A stretch of DNA of 64,000 nucleotides from Zunongwangia profunda SM-A87 (GCF_000023465.1 NC_014041.1:1199001-1263000); one strand, 5' to 3'; shown: positions 9,046 to 18,013, counted from the first letter of the stretch. Notes: generated from the letters alone by a model not told the origin. A program made the numbers and translations.

Positions 9046-10137
9046 TTGAAAATACTTGTTTGTTTTGGTACGCGGCCTGAGGCTATTAAAATGGCTCCAA
9101 TTTGTAAAGAGCTACAGCAAAGAAATATAGACTTTAAAGTGTGTGTGACGGGACAGCATAGGGAAATGTTGGATCAGGTTTTGGCATTTTTTGAGATTAC
9201 TGCCGATATAGATTTGAATCTGATGGAGAAAAATCAATCTCTTAATCAATTAAGTTCGAAAATTTTAAAGGATATGGATGCTATCCTGGAACAAGAAAAT
9301 CCCGATTTAGTTTTAGTTCATGGAGACACTACTACTTCCAGCATGTGTGCAATTGCAGCATTTCATAGAAATACCAAAGTCGCTCACATTGAAGCTGGTT
9401 TAAGAACTCATAAAAAATATTCACCTTTTCCAGAGGAAGTAAATAGACAGTTAACTTCAAAGTTAGCTGATATTCATTTCGCACCAACGCATGCTGCTAA
9501 AAAAAATCTAATCAATGAATTAATAGATGAAGAATCTATATTCATCACCGGTAACACAGTTGTTGATGCGCTACTATTAGCAGAAAGAAAGTTGAGTACT
9601 CATGAAGATTATTCGGCTGAAATTAGTTCGAAGATTGATTTTAGCACTAAAACAATTTTAGTCACCGGTCACCGAAGAGAAAATTTTGGTAAAGCTTTTG
9701 AAGAAATTTGTGAAGCGCTTTTAGATTTAGCGAATCTAGGATTTCAAATAGTTTTTCCGGTACATTTAAATCCCTTGGTAAGAGAAGTAGTTTACAGAAA
9801 ACTAAATCACAATAAAATATTTCTTATTGATCCGGTTAGCTATCCAGTTTTTATCTGGTTAATGAAGAATTGCGATTTAATAATTTCAGATTCCGGAGGC
9901 ATTCAGGAAGAAGCTCCTACTTTTATGAAGTATGTTTTAGTAACGCGAGAGTTCTCGGAACGTTTAGAAGGGGTTGCAGCAGGATTCTCTATTGTTGTAG
10001 GTCATAATCGTCAACTGATCGTAGAAAAAGCTATAGAAGCTTTAAACTCGAAAAAGCTTGAGCAAAAAAAAATGGTGAATCCTTATGGTGAAGGAAACGC
10101 ATCTAAGCAAATTGTAGACGTAATTTTAGCTACTTAG
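9046..10137 (+). CDS. wecB: UDP-N-acetylglucosamine 2-epimerase, non-hydrolysing
   Basis: Interconverts UDP-GlcNAc and UDP-ManNAc, supplying ManNAc or ManNAcA precursors for surface glycans. 363 aa, a normal length, with a TTG start at 9046 giving MKILVCFGTRPEAIKMAP. Further family motifs are VHGDTTTSSMCA (near 93), HIEAGLRT, FPEEVNRQL, VTGHRRENFG (near 205) and SDSGGIQEEAP (near 284). This type is distinct from the hydrolysing NeuC enzyme encoded at 24690. No UDP-ManNAc dehydrogenase (WecC) is present in the window, so the product is either used as ManNAc or processed by a gene elsewhere. Confidence 0.95.
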   Translation: MKILVCFGTRPEAIKMAPICKELQQRNIDFKVCVTGQHREMLDQVLAFFEITADIDLNLMEKNQSLNQLSSKILKDMDAILEQENPDLVLVHGDTTTSSMCAIAAFHRNTKVAHIEAGLRTHKKYSPFPEEVNRQLTSKLADIHFAPTHAAKKNLINELIDEESIFITGNTVVDALLLAERKLSTHEDYSAEISSKIDFSTKTILVTGHRRENFGKAFEEICEALLDLANLGFQIVFPVHLNPLVREVVYRKLNHNKIFLIDPVSYPVFIWLMKNCDLIISDSGGIQEEAPTFMKYVLVTREFSERLEGVAAGFSIVVGHNRQLIVEKAIEALNSKKLEQKKMVNPYGEGNASKQIVDVILAT

Positions 10138-10138
10138 A

Positions 10139-11386
10139 ATGAATAAAAGAATACTCGTAGTTGTAGAAAATATTGATGTTAATAAGAGTAGTGGAGCTAA
10201 GGCAAACGTGGCGCTGATTAAAAATTTGGTGCTATGTGGTTATAAAGTTCTCGTTCTACATTACACACTAAAGCAAATAGAGATTGAAGGAGTTGAATGT
10301 GTTGCCATCAAGGAAATTAGATCGTCAAGAAACTTTATAGCTAGTCGATTCGAGCGGTTATTACGTTATAAGTTCAAGATTGATATTCACGAATATCTTG
10401 AGAAGATTTGGGGATTCTCTTTTACACTGTTTAATGATAGAAATAGTATTATAGAAGCTATTAAAAAGATTGATTTTGCGCCAGATTTGGTTTTTACTTT
10501 GAGTCAGGGAGGAAGTTTTCGTCCTCATCATGCGCTTTTAAAATTATCAGAATTTCATAATAAATGGGTGGCCTATATTCATGATCCATATCCTAGGAGC
10601 ACTTATCCTAGACCATATGACTGGGTTGAACCCGGGCATAAAAGGAAATGGGAATTTATGAAAGATATATCTAAAAAGGCCGCATTTCCTGCATTTCCTA
10701 GTAAATTACTTCGCAATTGGATGGGAAGCTATTTCAGGGAGTATTTGGAAAAAGGTATTATAATTCCGCATCAAATTGATAATTCTCTTATTGATAGTAA
10801 ATCACCAAATGTAAAAGGATGGGATCCATTAAATTTTAATATTTTACACGCTGGTAATTTATTAGGAGCGAGAGATCCATCAAAATTGCTAAATGCATTT
10901 TACCAGTATTTACAAAAACATCCCGAAAGTACCTCTGAATGTTGCTTGTATTTTGTAGGAGGAATTAATAAATATAGAACTTTGTTTGAAAAATTTAGAT
11001 CCAAAACTAAAAAGATTAAATTTATTGATGAAGCTTTACCTTTTTATACTGTTTATAAAATGCAACAACAAGCATCAGTAAATGTAATTCTAGAGGCAAA
11101 GTCAGAGGTTAGTCCATTTCTTCCTGGTAAGTTCCCTCATTGCGTAGCTGCCGATAAGCCTATATTTTCTTTAAGTCCATACTATAGTGAAGTTAAAAGG
11201 CTGCTTGGCAAAGAATATCCATATTGGACAGAAATAGATAACGAAAAAGAAATATTTAGTTTTATTCAAAAATGCCATAGCGACTGGAAAAAAGGAAATA
11301 ATCAATTAAATAGACCAGATTTAAAAGAGTATTTATCTGAATTTTATTTGAAAGAAATCTTAGATAAATTAATGCTATCCTTATGA
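10139..11386 (+). CDS. GT4-like glycosyltransferase
   Basis: 415-aa GT-B protein. The N-terminus reads RILVVVENIDVNKSSGAKAN, a nucleotide-binding-fold start; the middle has WVAYIHDPYPRSTYPRP, and the C-terminal donor domain contains ILHAGNLLGARDPSKLL and SVNVILEAKSEVSPFLPGK followed by HCVAADKPIFSLS. The classical E-x7-E element is modified (EAKSEVSPFLPGKFPH). The layout resembles flavobacterial enzymes annotated as UDP-glycosyltransferases. It overlaps the next gene by four bases. Function beyond sugar transfer is unknown. Confidence 0.72.
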   Translation: MNKRILVVVENIDVNKSSGAKANVALIKNLVLCGYKVLVLHYTLKQIEIEGVECVAIKEIRSSRNFIASRFERLLRYKFKIDIHEYLEKIWGFSFTLFNDRNSIIEAIKKIDFAPDLVFTLSQGGSFRPHHALLKLSEFHNKWVAYIHDPYPRSTYPRPYDWVEPGHKRKWEFMKDISKKAAFPAFPSKLLRNWMGSYFREYLEKGIIIPHQIDNSLIDSKSPNVKGWDPLNFNILHAGNLLGARDPSKLLNAFYQYLQKHPESTSECCLYFVGGINKYRTLFEKFRSKTKKIKFIDEALPFYTVYKMQQQASVNVILEAKSEVSPFLPGKFPHCVAADKPIFSLSPYYSEVKRLLGKEYPYWTEIDNEKEIFSFIQKCHSDWKKGNNQLNRPDLKEYLSEFYLKEILDKLMLSL

Positions 11387-12348
11387 ATCAACCGCTCGTT
11401 TCAATAATCATTCCGACTTTCAATCGTGGAGATTACCTAGTAGAAACAATAACTTCAATAATAAATCAGAGCTACAGGTGTTGGGAATGTATAATAGTTG
11501 ATGATCACAGTACCGATAATACTTCTAATATTGTAAAAGAGTATTCAAAAAAAGACTTGCGTATAAAGTATGTTATGAGGCCTTCTGAACGTAAAGGTGG
11601 CGGGAATGCTGCCAGAAATTATGGTTTTGAAATTAGTAAAGGAAAATACATATGCTGGTTTGATAGTGATGATATCATGTATAAAGAAAATATAAGATAC
11701 AAGGTAGAATTACTTGAGAACTATCCCAATTTTGATTATTGTATCAGTAAAGTAAAATATTTTGATCACATTTTTTGTTACGAGAATCTCTATAGCGAAA
11801 ATAACGAATTTAATATTGGAACCAATCTTTATAGAAATTACATAACAGGGAAAATCTCAATTCTGAATGTAAATCCACTCTGGAGAAGAAAAATTCTTTT
11901 AGGAAAAATACTTTATGATGAAAATATTAGGCAATTGCAAGATTTAGATTTTTTCTCAAGAATTATTTATACAAACCGAAAAATAGGAGCTATTGATAAG
12001 GATCTAATATTTATTAGAAGAAAAAATAATTCTATTACTACAGCCAATAGTAAACAAACTATTGATGTTCCTTCCTTTTTATTGGTTAAAAATCGAATTA
12101 TTAATAGAACCCCAGAAGATAAAGAAATCATTTTATTTTCTTTAAAAACTGTTTTATGGTGTATGCGTTTGAAAATGAGTGAGCGTGACTATAAAAATTC
12201 CAGAAAATGCCTTAAATTATGCTTAGAAAATCGAAATAAATTAAGTTTATTTATGAAAGTTAAAATATATCGAATTTCAGTTTTTTATTATTTTTTTGAG
12301 TTCTTAAAGATAGGGGATACAATGTTTAAAACTTTCCTAAAATTTTAA
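11383..12348 (+). CDS. GT2 family glycosyltransferase, paralogue D
   Basis: 321-aa GT-A enzyme. SIIIPTFNRGDYLVETITSI, ECIIVDDHSTDNT, GGNAARNYGFEISKGKYI, then the metal site FDSDDIM near residue 104. The core is very close to paralogues A and B, but wecB and a GT4 gene separate it from them. The C-terminal third is basic and hydrophobic, suggesting peripheral membrane association. The start ATG overlaps the upstream stop (ATGA). Confidence 0.86.
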   Translation: MNQPLVSIIIPTFNRGDYLVETITSIINQSYRCWECIIVDDHSTDNTSNIVKEYSKKDLRIKYVMRPSERKGGGNAARNYGFEISKGKYICWFDSDDIMYKENIRYKVELLENYPNFDYCISKVKYFDHIFCYENLYSENNEFNIGTNLYRNYITGKISILNVNPLWRRKILLGKILYDENIRQLQDLDFFSRIIYTNRKIGAIDKDLIFIRRKNNSITTANSKQTIDVPSFLLVKNRIINRTPEDKEIILFSLKTVLWCMRLKMSERDYKNSRKCLKLCLENRNKLSLFMKVKIYRISVFYYFFEFLKIGDTMFKTFLKF

Positions 12349-12351
12349 TCA

Positions 12352-13425
12352 ATGTTGAGTATAGTTCTTACCTACAGGAATCGAAATCTTACGATAGTTA
12401 AAAAATGTTTAGACTCTCTAAAGAACCAAACTAATTCTAAATTTTCCCTATATCTTATCAATTACGGGAGTTCTGAAAAATATACATTAGAGTTAGAAAT
12501 ACTGATTAAATCTTATTCTTTTGTGAAGTATATATCTGTTAGCACTCATTTACAATTATGGAACAAAAGTAGGGCTATTAATATAGCGCTGAAAAAATGC
12601 GATACCCCCTATTTTTTAATGGGAGATATTGATCTAATATATCATCCGGAAATGGTAGAAAAATGTATTAGATTAATAAAAAAATATGACAGTGTCTATT
12701 TCAAATACGCTTATTTAAATCAAAGGGAATCTTCTAAATCTGGTTCTTTCTTTGATTTTCAGCCTTCATTTTATGGAAATTCAGAAGTTACTGGAACTAC
12801 TTTATATCAAACCGAAATATTAAAAGAAATCAACGGCTATGATGAGTTCTACCATGGCTGGGGGGCGGAAGATACTGACGTACATTTGCGTCTAAAAAAT
12901 GCAGGGTATTCAGTATACTTTTATAAAGCGGAAATTTTGGTTAAGCATCAATGGCATCCCAAGGATTATCGAAGCAAAAAGAGCACATATCCTTTTCATA
13001 CTATGCTAGAGCGTACTAACCATCAATATATGTTGCAAAATGATCGAATGAAAACGGTAAAAGCAAATCTTAATTTTAATTGGGGTAAAATGCCTTCAGA
13101 AAAGAACATTCTAGCATTAAAAGAGTCGTTTGAGAAACTCGAAATAAGCTCCGAAATAAGTCAAATAGATGCTTTTTTAACTGGTGTTTTACCTCAATTA
13201 AAGTATGGACTAGAAATTAATATTGTTGAAAATAAACAGTCCTCGAGTATTAAAAATAGGTTTAAAAAAATTTTAGGAAAAAAACATATTGAAACGTATG
13301 ACATGGCATATATTAATAATAGAGTTCTGGAGGAAATTATAAAATGTCATCGTCTTGCTTCTTATACATATGATATTGATTGGAACAGAAGGGTAATACA
13401 TCTAAAAATAATTCCAGATGCCTAG
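12352..13425 (+). CDS. GT2 / galactosyltransferase-like glycosyltransferase
   Basis: 357-aa GT-A protein. The N-terminus (SIVLTYRNRNLTIVKKCLDS) and LMGDIDLIYHPEM are GT2-like, while GYDEFYHGWGAEDTDVHLRL near residue 165 is the WGxEDxD segment of the beta-1,4-galactosyltransferase/chondroitin-synthase group, where it builds the acceptor and metal site. The last 90 residues are an extension I do not recognise. Transfer of Gal or GalNAc is plausible but not proven. Its end overlaps the next start by eight bases. Confidence 0.8.
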   Translation: MLSIVLTYRNRNLTIVKKCLDSLKNQTNSKFSLYLINYGSSEKYTLELEILIKSYSFVKYISVSTHLQLWNKSRAINIALKKCDTPYFLMGDIDLIYHPEMVEKCIRLIKKYDSVYFKYAYLNQRESSKSGSFFDFQPSFYGNSEVTGTTLYQTEILKEINGYDEFYHGWGAEDTDVHLRLKNAGYSVYFYKAEILVKHQWHPKDYRSKKSTYPFHTMLERTNHQYMLQNDRMKTVKANLNFNWGKMPSEKNILALKESFEKLEISSEISQIDAFLTGVLPQLKYGLEINIVENKQSSSIKNRFKKILGKKHIETYDMAYINNRVLEEIIKCHRLASYTYDIDWNRRVIHLKIIPDA

Positions 13426-14551
13426 AAAAAGAATTTTAATGGTTGCAATGCCAAGTCTACATTTTTATAGATGGGTCCAGCAATTAGAAAATAGCAATTT
13501 TGAAGTTTCTTGGTTCGATATTACTGGTTCCGGGGGGAGTATAGAACGTATTGATTGGGTGCATCAAATTACGGAGTGGAAATTACGATGGGATTTCCCA
13601 GGAAGAATTTTCATAAAATCGAAATTTTCGAGATTATACAATATTATTGGAAGATTGAATGAGCGCTCTGTTACTTCTGAATTTGAAAAAGTTCTTAAAA
13701 CTTTTAAGCCAGATATAGTGCATTCTTTTGCACTATATGTCTCTTGCTCTCCCATCTTATCAGTTATGAGGAGACATAACGGATTAAAATGGGTCTATAG
13801 TTCGTGGGGAAGCGATCTGTATTATTACCAAAACGTTCCTGAATATTTAAAAGATATTCAGTTAGTATTATCCCGGATAGATTATTTATTTACTGATTGT
13901 AAACGTGATTTAAAAATAGCGAAATCGCATGGATTTAAAGGAGAATTTCTCGGGGTTTTTCCAGGCGGTGGTGGCTTTAAATTGGAAGAATTAACTAAAT
14001 ATAAAGAGAAACAAGAAAATAGAGATAGTATTTTGATTAAAGGATACCAAGGACGATCAGGTCGAGCCATACCTGTATTACAGGCAATTTTGGAATTACA
14101 AGAAGAACTTAAAGAATTCAAAATTATAGTGTTTGGAGCAGATCCCGAAGTTGTAGAATATTCTAAAAAATCAAATTTAATGAGTTGGGGTAATTATGAG
14201 ATTTCCGAAAAGATATCTCATATAGATGTATTAAAATTGATGGGAAAATCAAAAATCTATATAGGCAATAGTAATTCTGATGGAATGCCAAATACCTTGT
14301 TAGAAGCAATTTGTATGGATGTTTATCCAATCCAATCTAATCCTGGTGGAGTTTCGGAAGAAATTATCAAAAATTATCATAATGGTCTCTTAATCAAAAA
14401 TTGTGATGATTCTAATGATATCAAATTACTTATAAAGATTGGTTTGAAGAGCTCTATGTTTAGGAGTAATAAACATATAAAAGAGAATCTTTCGTACGAT
14501 ACTGTGAGAAAGCTCTGTTTGGAAAAATATTTAAAGATTTACAATGATTAA
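13418..14551 (+). CDS. GT4 family glycosyltransferase
   Basis: 377-aa GT-B enzyme. It begins PRKRILMVAMPSLHFYRWVQ; IVHSFALYVS and YSSWGSDLYYY line the cleft. The donor domain has LIKGYQGRSGRAIP, FGADPEVVEYSKKS and the GT4 pattern NSNSDGMPNTLLEAICMDV (near residue 285) followed by QSNPGGVSE. A retaining transferase using an NDP-sugar is expected. It overlaps neighbours by eight bases on each side, so expression is tightly coupled to the GT2 and GT10 genes around it. Confidence 0.85.
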   Translation: MPRKRILMVAMPSLHFYRWVQQLENSNFEVSWFDITGSGGSIERIDWVHQITEWKLRWDFPGRIFIKSKFSRLYNIIGRLNERSVTSEFEKVLKTFKPDIVHSFALYVSCSPILSVMRRHNGLKWVYSSWGSDLYYYQNVPEYLKDIQLVLSRIDYLFTDCKRDLKIAKSHGFKGEFLGVFPGGGGFKLEELTKYKEKQENRDSILIKGYQGRSGRAIPVLQAILELQEELKEFKIIVFGADPEVVEYSKKSNLMSWGNYEISEKISHIDVLKLMGKSKIYIGNSNSDGMPNTLLEAICMDVYPIQSNPGGVSEEIIKNYHNGLLIKNCDDSNDIKLLIKIGLKSSMFRSNKHIKENLSYDTVRKLCLEKYLKIYND

Positions 14552-15494
14552 AGTTTTTAAAGCTTCTAAAATGAGTTATACTCCTTTTGATAACTTTGAA
14601 AAAGGAGATATTGATTTTCTATGTAAGAATGGGATAATTTTTACTGATTCTGTTCGAAATGCAGATATTATTGTAAGTGATCATATTAAGTATTTAAAGA
14701 AGTATTATTATAGATACTTGGCAGGAAGAAAGTTATTATTATGGACTAATGAGCCGAGATTTGATCTTTCGTTCGAAGATATTACTAATCATTACGGATT
14801 AATTAAAATTCATCATATGAATATTTATACAAAAAATGTTTATATCAATAATTTGTCATTTCATGCGAAATTGATGAAAGAGCATCTGCACTATCTCCAT
14901 GATGATTTTAAATTTAATAGTCGTAAAACAGTTGCTTTAATGTCATATTACAAAGGTTTGCATGCGACACCAATATTCTGCAACGGAGAAAACATTGATT
15001 TAATTGCAGTACGTTCTAAGATTGCGCTAGTAGGAAGTGAATTAGGTCATTTAGATGTTTTTGGTAAGGGATGGCCTAATAATATTGCTATCGAAGATTC
15101 TAGAATTGGTAATTGGACAAGAAGGAAAAAAGAAATATTAAAATACTATCATTTCAATTTATGTTTTGAAAATACTTCATGTTTTAATTACATGACAGAA
15201 AAAATATGGGATAGTATAGAAAATTATTGTTTACCGATTTATTATTCTAAAAACACTAATGCTTACGAAATATTTCCTAAAAATAGTTTTATTGACTACG
15301 CTGATTTTCAAAACCCCGATGAACTTTTTCAGTTTATAAAATCGATTTCAAAAGAAGAGTATATTTTGAGGATAAACAGGTGTATTAAAGTTTATAATGA
15401 TATATACTTGAAGGGAAAAGAATATCCAATAGAACTTAGAAAACAAGTTCTTAGTGCAATTATAGAAAAAATGAATAAAATTGTAAAGTCTTAA
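14544..15494 (+). CDS. GT10 (alpha-1,3/4-fucosyltransferase-like) glycosyltransferase
   Basis: 316-aa protein. The diagnostic stretch is near residues 205-236: LCFENTSCFNYMTEKIWDSI followed by ENYCLPIYYS. This is the GT10 motif (F-E-N-x-YxTEK then PIYY) that binds GDP-fucose in fucosyltransferases. DVFGKGWPNN about 30 residues earlier matches the conserved VDvYGrG-like element. GT10 members may transfer L-fucose or related 6-deoxy sugars. No GDP-fucose synthesis genes (gmd, fcl) lie in the window, so the donor must come from elsewhere. Placement is good, the exact sugar inferred. Confidence 0.82.
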   Translation: MIKVFKASKMSYTPFDNFEKGDIDFLCKNGIIFTDSVRNADIIVSDHIKYLKKYYYRYLAGRKLLLWTNEPRFDLSFEDITNHYGLIKIHHMNIYTKNVYINNLSFHAKLMKEHLHYLHDDFKFNSRKTVALMSYYKGLHATPIFCNGENIDLIAVRSKIALVGSELGHLDVFGKGWPNNIAIEDSRIGNWTRRKKEILKYYHFNLCFENTSCFNYMTEKIWDSIENYCLPIYYSKNTNAYEIFPKNSFIDYADFQNPDELFQFIKSISKEEYILRINRCIKVYNDIYLKGKEYPIELRKQVLSAIIEKMNKIVKS

Positions 15495-15497
15495 AAA

Positions 15498-16304
15498 ATG
15501 GCAAAAATTCGGCTTTTCTGGTGGAATGAAATAATCATTCAAAATAAAACTAAAGAAAATTATGGAGATCTCTTAGGTAAGTATCTCGTTGAAAAAATTT
15601 CAGGAAAACAAGTTGAATTCGCATGGCCTAAAAAATGGAATTATAAAGATTGGTACTCTCCTATATACTTTACAATTGGTAGCATTCTTGCCAATGTAAA
15701 CGAAAAGTGTATTGTTTGGGGAAGTGGCATAATAAGTAAGGATTATAAGGTCAAGGATGCTAAGTTTTTAGCGGTTAGAGGTCCTGAGACATTTAAATTT
15801 TTAAGAGAAGCTGGCTATCAAGTACCAGAAATCTTCGGTGATCCTGCCTTATTACTTCCAGATTATTTTAATCCGAAAGTCGAAAAAAAGTATAGATTTG
15901 GAATAATTCCCCACTATAACGATTATAAACAGGTAGAAAATTGGTTCAATGATCTAGAAGATGTTGTGGTTATCAATTTAATGACCAATGATGTGGAAAG
16001 AACAACAATAGAAATTCTGGAGTGTGAAAATATCATTTCGTCATCTCTACATGGTATCATTGTATCACATGCTTATAATATTCCTGCGGTTTGGCAGAAA
16101 TTTTCGGAGAATGTATTTGGGGATGATATTAAGTACTTAGATTACATGGAATCGGTAAATATTTCATTTTATAAAAGCATTGCCAAAACTGAACCCTTTA
16201 CATATGAAGAAATTGAAAATATTTTTAAAATATATCCGGTTCTACCAGAATCTAGAATAATTAAGGATTTAAAAAATGACCTAATGTCTGTTTGTCCTTT
16301 TTAA
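15498..16304 (+). CDS. Polysaccharide pyruvyl transferase family protein
   Basis: 268 aa. The N-terminus has KENYGDLLGKYLVEKISGK, the NxGDxL element of the family; CIVWGSGII, AVRGPETFKFL, FGDPALLLP and the C-terminal SSLHGIIVSHAYNIPAVW complete the pattern. Members transfer pyruvate from PEP to sugar hydroxyls, adding an acidic ketal to exopolysaccharides; a few in this superfamily do other jobs. It is the last plus-strand gene of the operon, four bases after the GT10 gene, and I see no hairpin terminator after it. Confidence 0.85.
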   Translation: MAKIRLFWWNEIIIQNKTKENYGDLLGKYLVEKISGKQVEFAWPKKWNYKDWYSPIYFTIGSILANVNEKCIVWGSGIISKDYKVKDAKFLAVRGPETFKFLREAGYQVPEIFGDPALLLPDYFNPKVEKKYRFGIIPHYNDYKQVENWFNDLEDVVVINLMTNDVERTTIEILECENIISSSLHGIIVSHAYNIPAVWQKFSENVFGDDIKYLDYMESVNISFYKSIAKTEPFTYEEIENIFKIYPVLPESRIIKDLKNDLMSVCPF

Positions 16305-16344
16305 TGCTAATAAAGAAATAAAGTTTACCAGTTAACTCTCCAAT

Positions 16345-16658
16345 CTATATGATTTTTATGATTTTTGCAGGATTACCAGATACTATATTTTTATTAGATT
16401 CGACGGAGTTTAAAACTACGCTACCTAGTCCTATGAGATTGAGATCATTTATACGAACGCTTGGACCTATTGAGCAGTTAGAAGCTATACAAACGTTATT
16501 TCCCACATTAATAGATAAATTTTTTTTCAATTTTGTTTTGGTAGATCCATGTGTCCAAAATTGACTATTTCTACCAGCGATCCAAGTATTATCACCTATG
16601 GTAATATTACTATAAACATCGAAATAATGATAATTCATTATCCGGGAATTTCTGCCAA
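16345..16658 (-). pseudogene. Truncated hexapeptide-repeat acyltransferase (3' remnant)
   Basis: The C-terminal ~100 residues of a left-handed beta-helix acetyltransferase: imperfect hexapeptides (ITIGDNTWIAG, INVGNNVCIASNCSIG, LIGLGSVV) and the standard ending SGNPAKIIK. The frame stays open upstream of the first ATG (16638) through IGRNSRI and runs into the end of the insertion element at about 16658, so the N-terminal part is missing. No matching 5' half is found between the element's other end and the next gene. It would have been the last gene of the minus-strand sugar operon. Probably inactive. Confidence 0.75.
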
Positions 16659-16718
16659 TGAAGTACCCCCATTTGTTAGGACAGCTTAGCTGCTAAATTA
16701 AGTTCTATTTTTCATTTA

Positions 16719-17547
16719 TCAAGCAGCCTTTCTTTCTTGTTTTAAATATCGGTTATAAGGTATTTCATTTTCTATTCCTTGATGTCTTCTTTGATGGTTG
16801 TAAAAATCAAAATAGTTACTCAGTTGCCGATATAGACCTACTCCTGATTCCGGTGGATTAAGGTAAATGTTTTCATATTTCACACTTCTCCATAGCCGCT
16901 CTATAAAAACGTTATCTATTGCTCTTCCTTTACCGTCCATACTGAGTCTGATATTCTCTGAGAGTACGCTATGAGTAAAAATCTCTGAGGTAAACTGACT
17001 GCCCTGATCGGTATTAAGAATTTCCGGCTTCCCGTGGAGACGGATAGCTTCTTCGACAGTTTCTTTACACCAATGGGCATCCATTGAATTTGATATCGAC
17101 CAGTTCAACACAAAACGATTATGGAGGTCAATGATGGCTACCAGATACATAAAGCCTTTTCGCATGGGAATGTAAGTGATATCGATGGCCCAAACCTGAT
17201 TGGGACGATCTACTGTGAGATTCCGTAATAAGTAAGGATACACTTTATGTTCTTTATTTCGCCTGGAGGTATGTTTCCCTGGCATGATGGCTCTAAGTCC
17301 CATTATCCTCGAATAAAGTCGTTCTATGCGCTTTTTATTAATCTTATATCCTTTGGAGGGTAAGCCAGGTATGCATTCGTCTGGCTCCTTTAAACGGGTG
17401 ATGGGTATAATGTTCATCCATTAAACGCATAAGTTCCAGATTAAGTTTACTTTCTCCCCGGGTTTTGTAATAAAGACCACTGCGGTGGATTTGCAATAGT
17501 TTACATTGCCGCTGGAGGCTAAGTTTTGAATGACCCTTGCTTATCAT
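16719..17547 (-). pseudogene. IS3-family transposase OrfB, frameshifted
   Basis: DDE integrase subunit. The start MISKGHSKLSLQRQCKLLQ and HPFKGARRMHTWL lie in one frame; from about base 17360 the match continues in another frame with GYKINKKRIERLYSRIMGL. The three catalytic regions are intact in the second part: WAIDITY, NTDQGSQF and IERLWRSVKYE. A small indel near TLQ/GYK splits the gene, so full-length OrfB cannot be made by normal decoding. Length over both frames is about 276 aa, normal for the family. Confidence 0.85.
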
Positions 17548-17592
17548 TGCTCTACGCTCCCCTAAAGGTTTTATCGCAAGGCGTTTTTTAAA

Positions 17593-17612
17593 CCTGCCTG
17601 ACGGCAGGCAGG
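17593..17612. repeat. GC-rich palindrome inside IS orfA/orfB junction
   Basis: CCTGCCTG and CAGGCAGG arms (8 bp, perfect) around ACGG. It is far more GC-rich than its surroundings, interrupts the coding sequence just where OrfA passes into the OrfB frame, and adds a stop codon to OrfA. It shares its core with the palindrome at 17849-17878. Confidence 0.8.
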
Positions 17613-17848
17613 AAATCATTCTCCACTTTAAGCTCTCCAATTACTTTAAGAAGCTGGTCTTTCTTTTCTTCTTCCTCTGATTTTTTTGATTTTTCACCTT
17701 TGGAAAAAACTGTATCAGCCTCCTTTAGGAAATCTCGCTTCCAGGTATTAATCTGCTGAGGGGTGATTTCGAATTTTTGTGCTAGTTCCTTGACTGTTTG
17801 TTGCTCTTTCAAGGCTTCAAGGACTACTTTCGTTTTAAACTTTGAGGT

Positions 17849-17878
17849 AAACCTGCCTGCCGGCTGGCAGGTTTACTT
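17849..17878. repeat. 30-bp GC-rich palindrome near the IS orfA start
   Basis: Eleven-base perfect arms (GTAAACCTGCC / GGCAGGTTTAC) enclose a core with GCCGGC; only one T/T pair breaks the symmetry. It separates the likely ATG of orfA from its reading frame. Same core sequence as the palindrome at 17593-17612, so both look like insertions of one small repeat family. Confidence 0.85.
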
Positions 17879-18013
17879 CTTGTCATAATACAGTAAAATT
17901 AAGGTTATTTTTGAACTTAACTTACTGTCCTAATTTTGGGGGATAATCAGTATATTCGAATTTTATTGGAACAACAAAAAAGAATTATTTTGAATAAAAA
18001 CTTTTTTAAATTT

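Larger units (their letters stand above)
17588..17886 (-). pseudogene. IS3-family OrfA, disrupted at both ends by palindromes
   Basis: Helix-turn-helix DNA-binding subunit: KFKTKVVLEALKEQQTVKEL, then ITPQQINTWKRDFL, then a Lys/Glu-rich heptad region (LKVIGELKVENDF). The upstream ATG (about 17886) is out of frame with this coding frame because a GC-rich palindrome lies between them. A second palindrome at the 3' end replaces the expected leucine-zipper tail with a few foreign residues and a stop. The gene is most likely dead. Confidence 0.75.
16659..17949 (-). mobile_element. Degenerate IS3-family insertion sequence
   Basis: About 1.29 kb, bounded by imperfect inverted repeats. Read from outside inward, the left end starts TGAAGTACCCCC and reaches TTAGGACAG; the right end starts TGATTATCCCCC and reaches TTAGGACAG. 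Both start with TGA as IS3-family ends do. Inside are orfA (helix-turn-helix) and orfB (DDE integrase) on the minus strand, both damaged. No target-site duplication is visible (CCAA on the left, GTAT on the right), suggesting a deletion or recombination after insertion. End positions are my best reading. Confidence 0.8.

Noticed and set aside
16349..16564. Plus-strand 71-aa frame
   Set aside because: Antisense to the hexapeptide acyltransferase remnant, whose repeats and ending are convincing on the minus strand.
16651..17957. Target-site duplication of the IS
   Set aside because: Flanks CCAA and GTAT do not match at the best end positions or at nearby alternatives.
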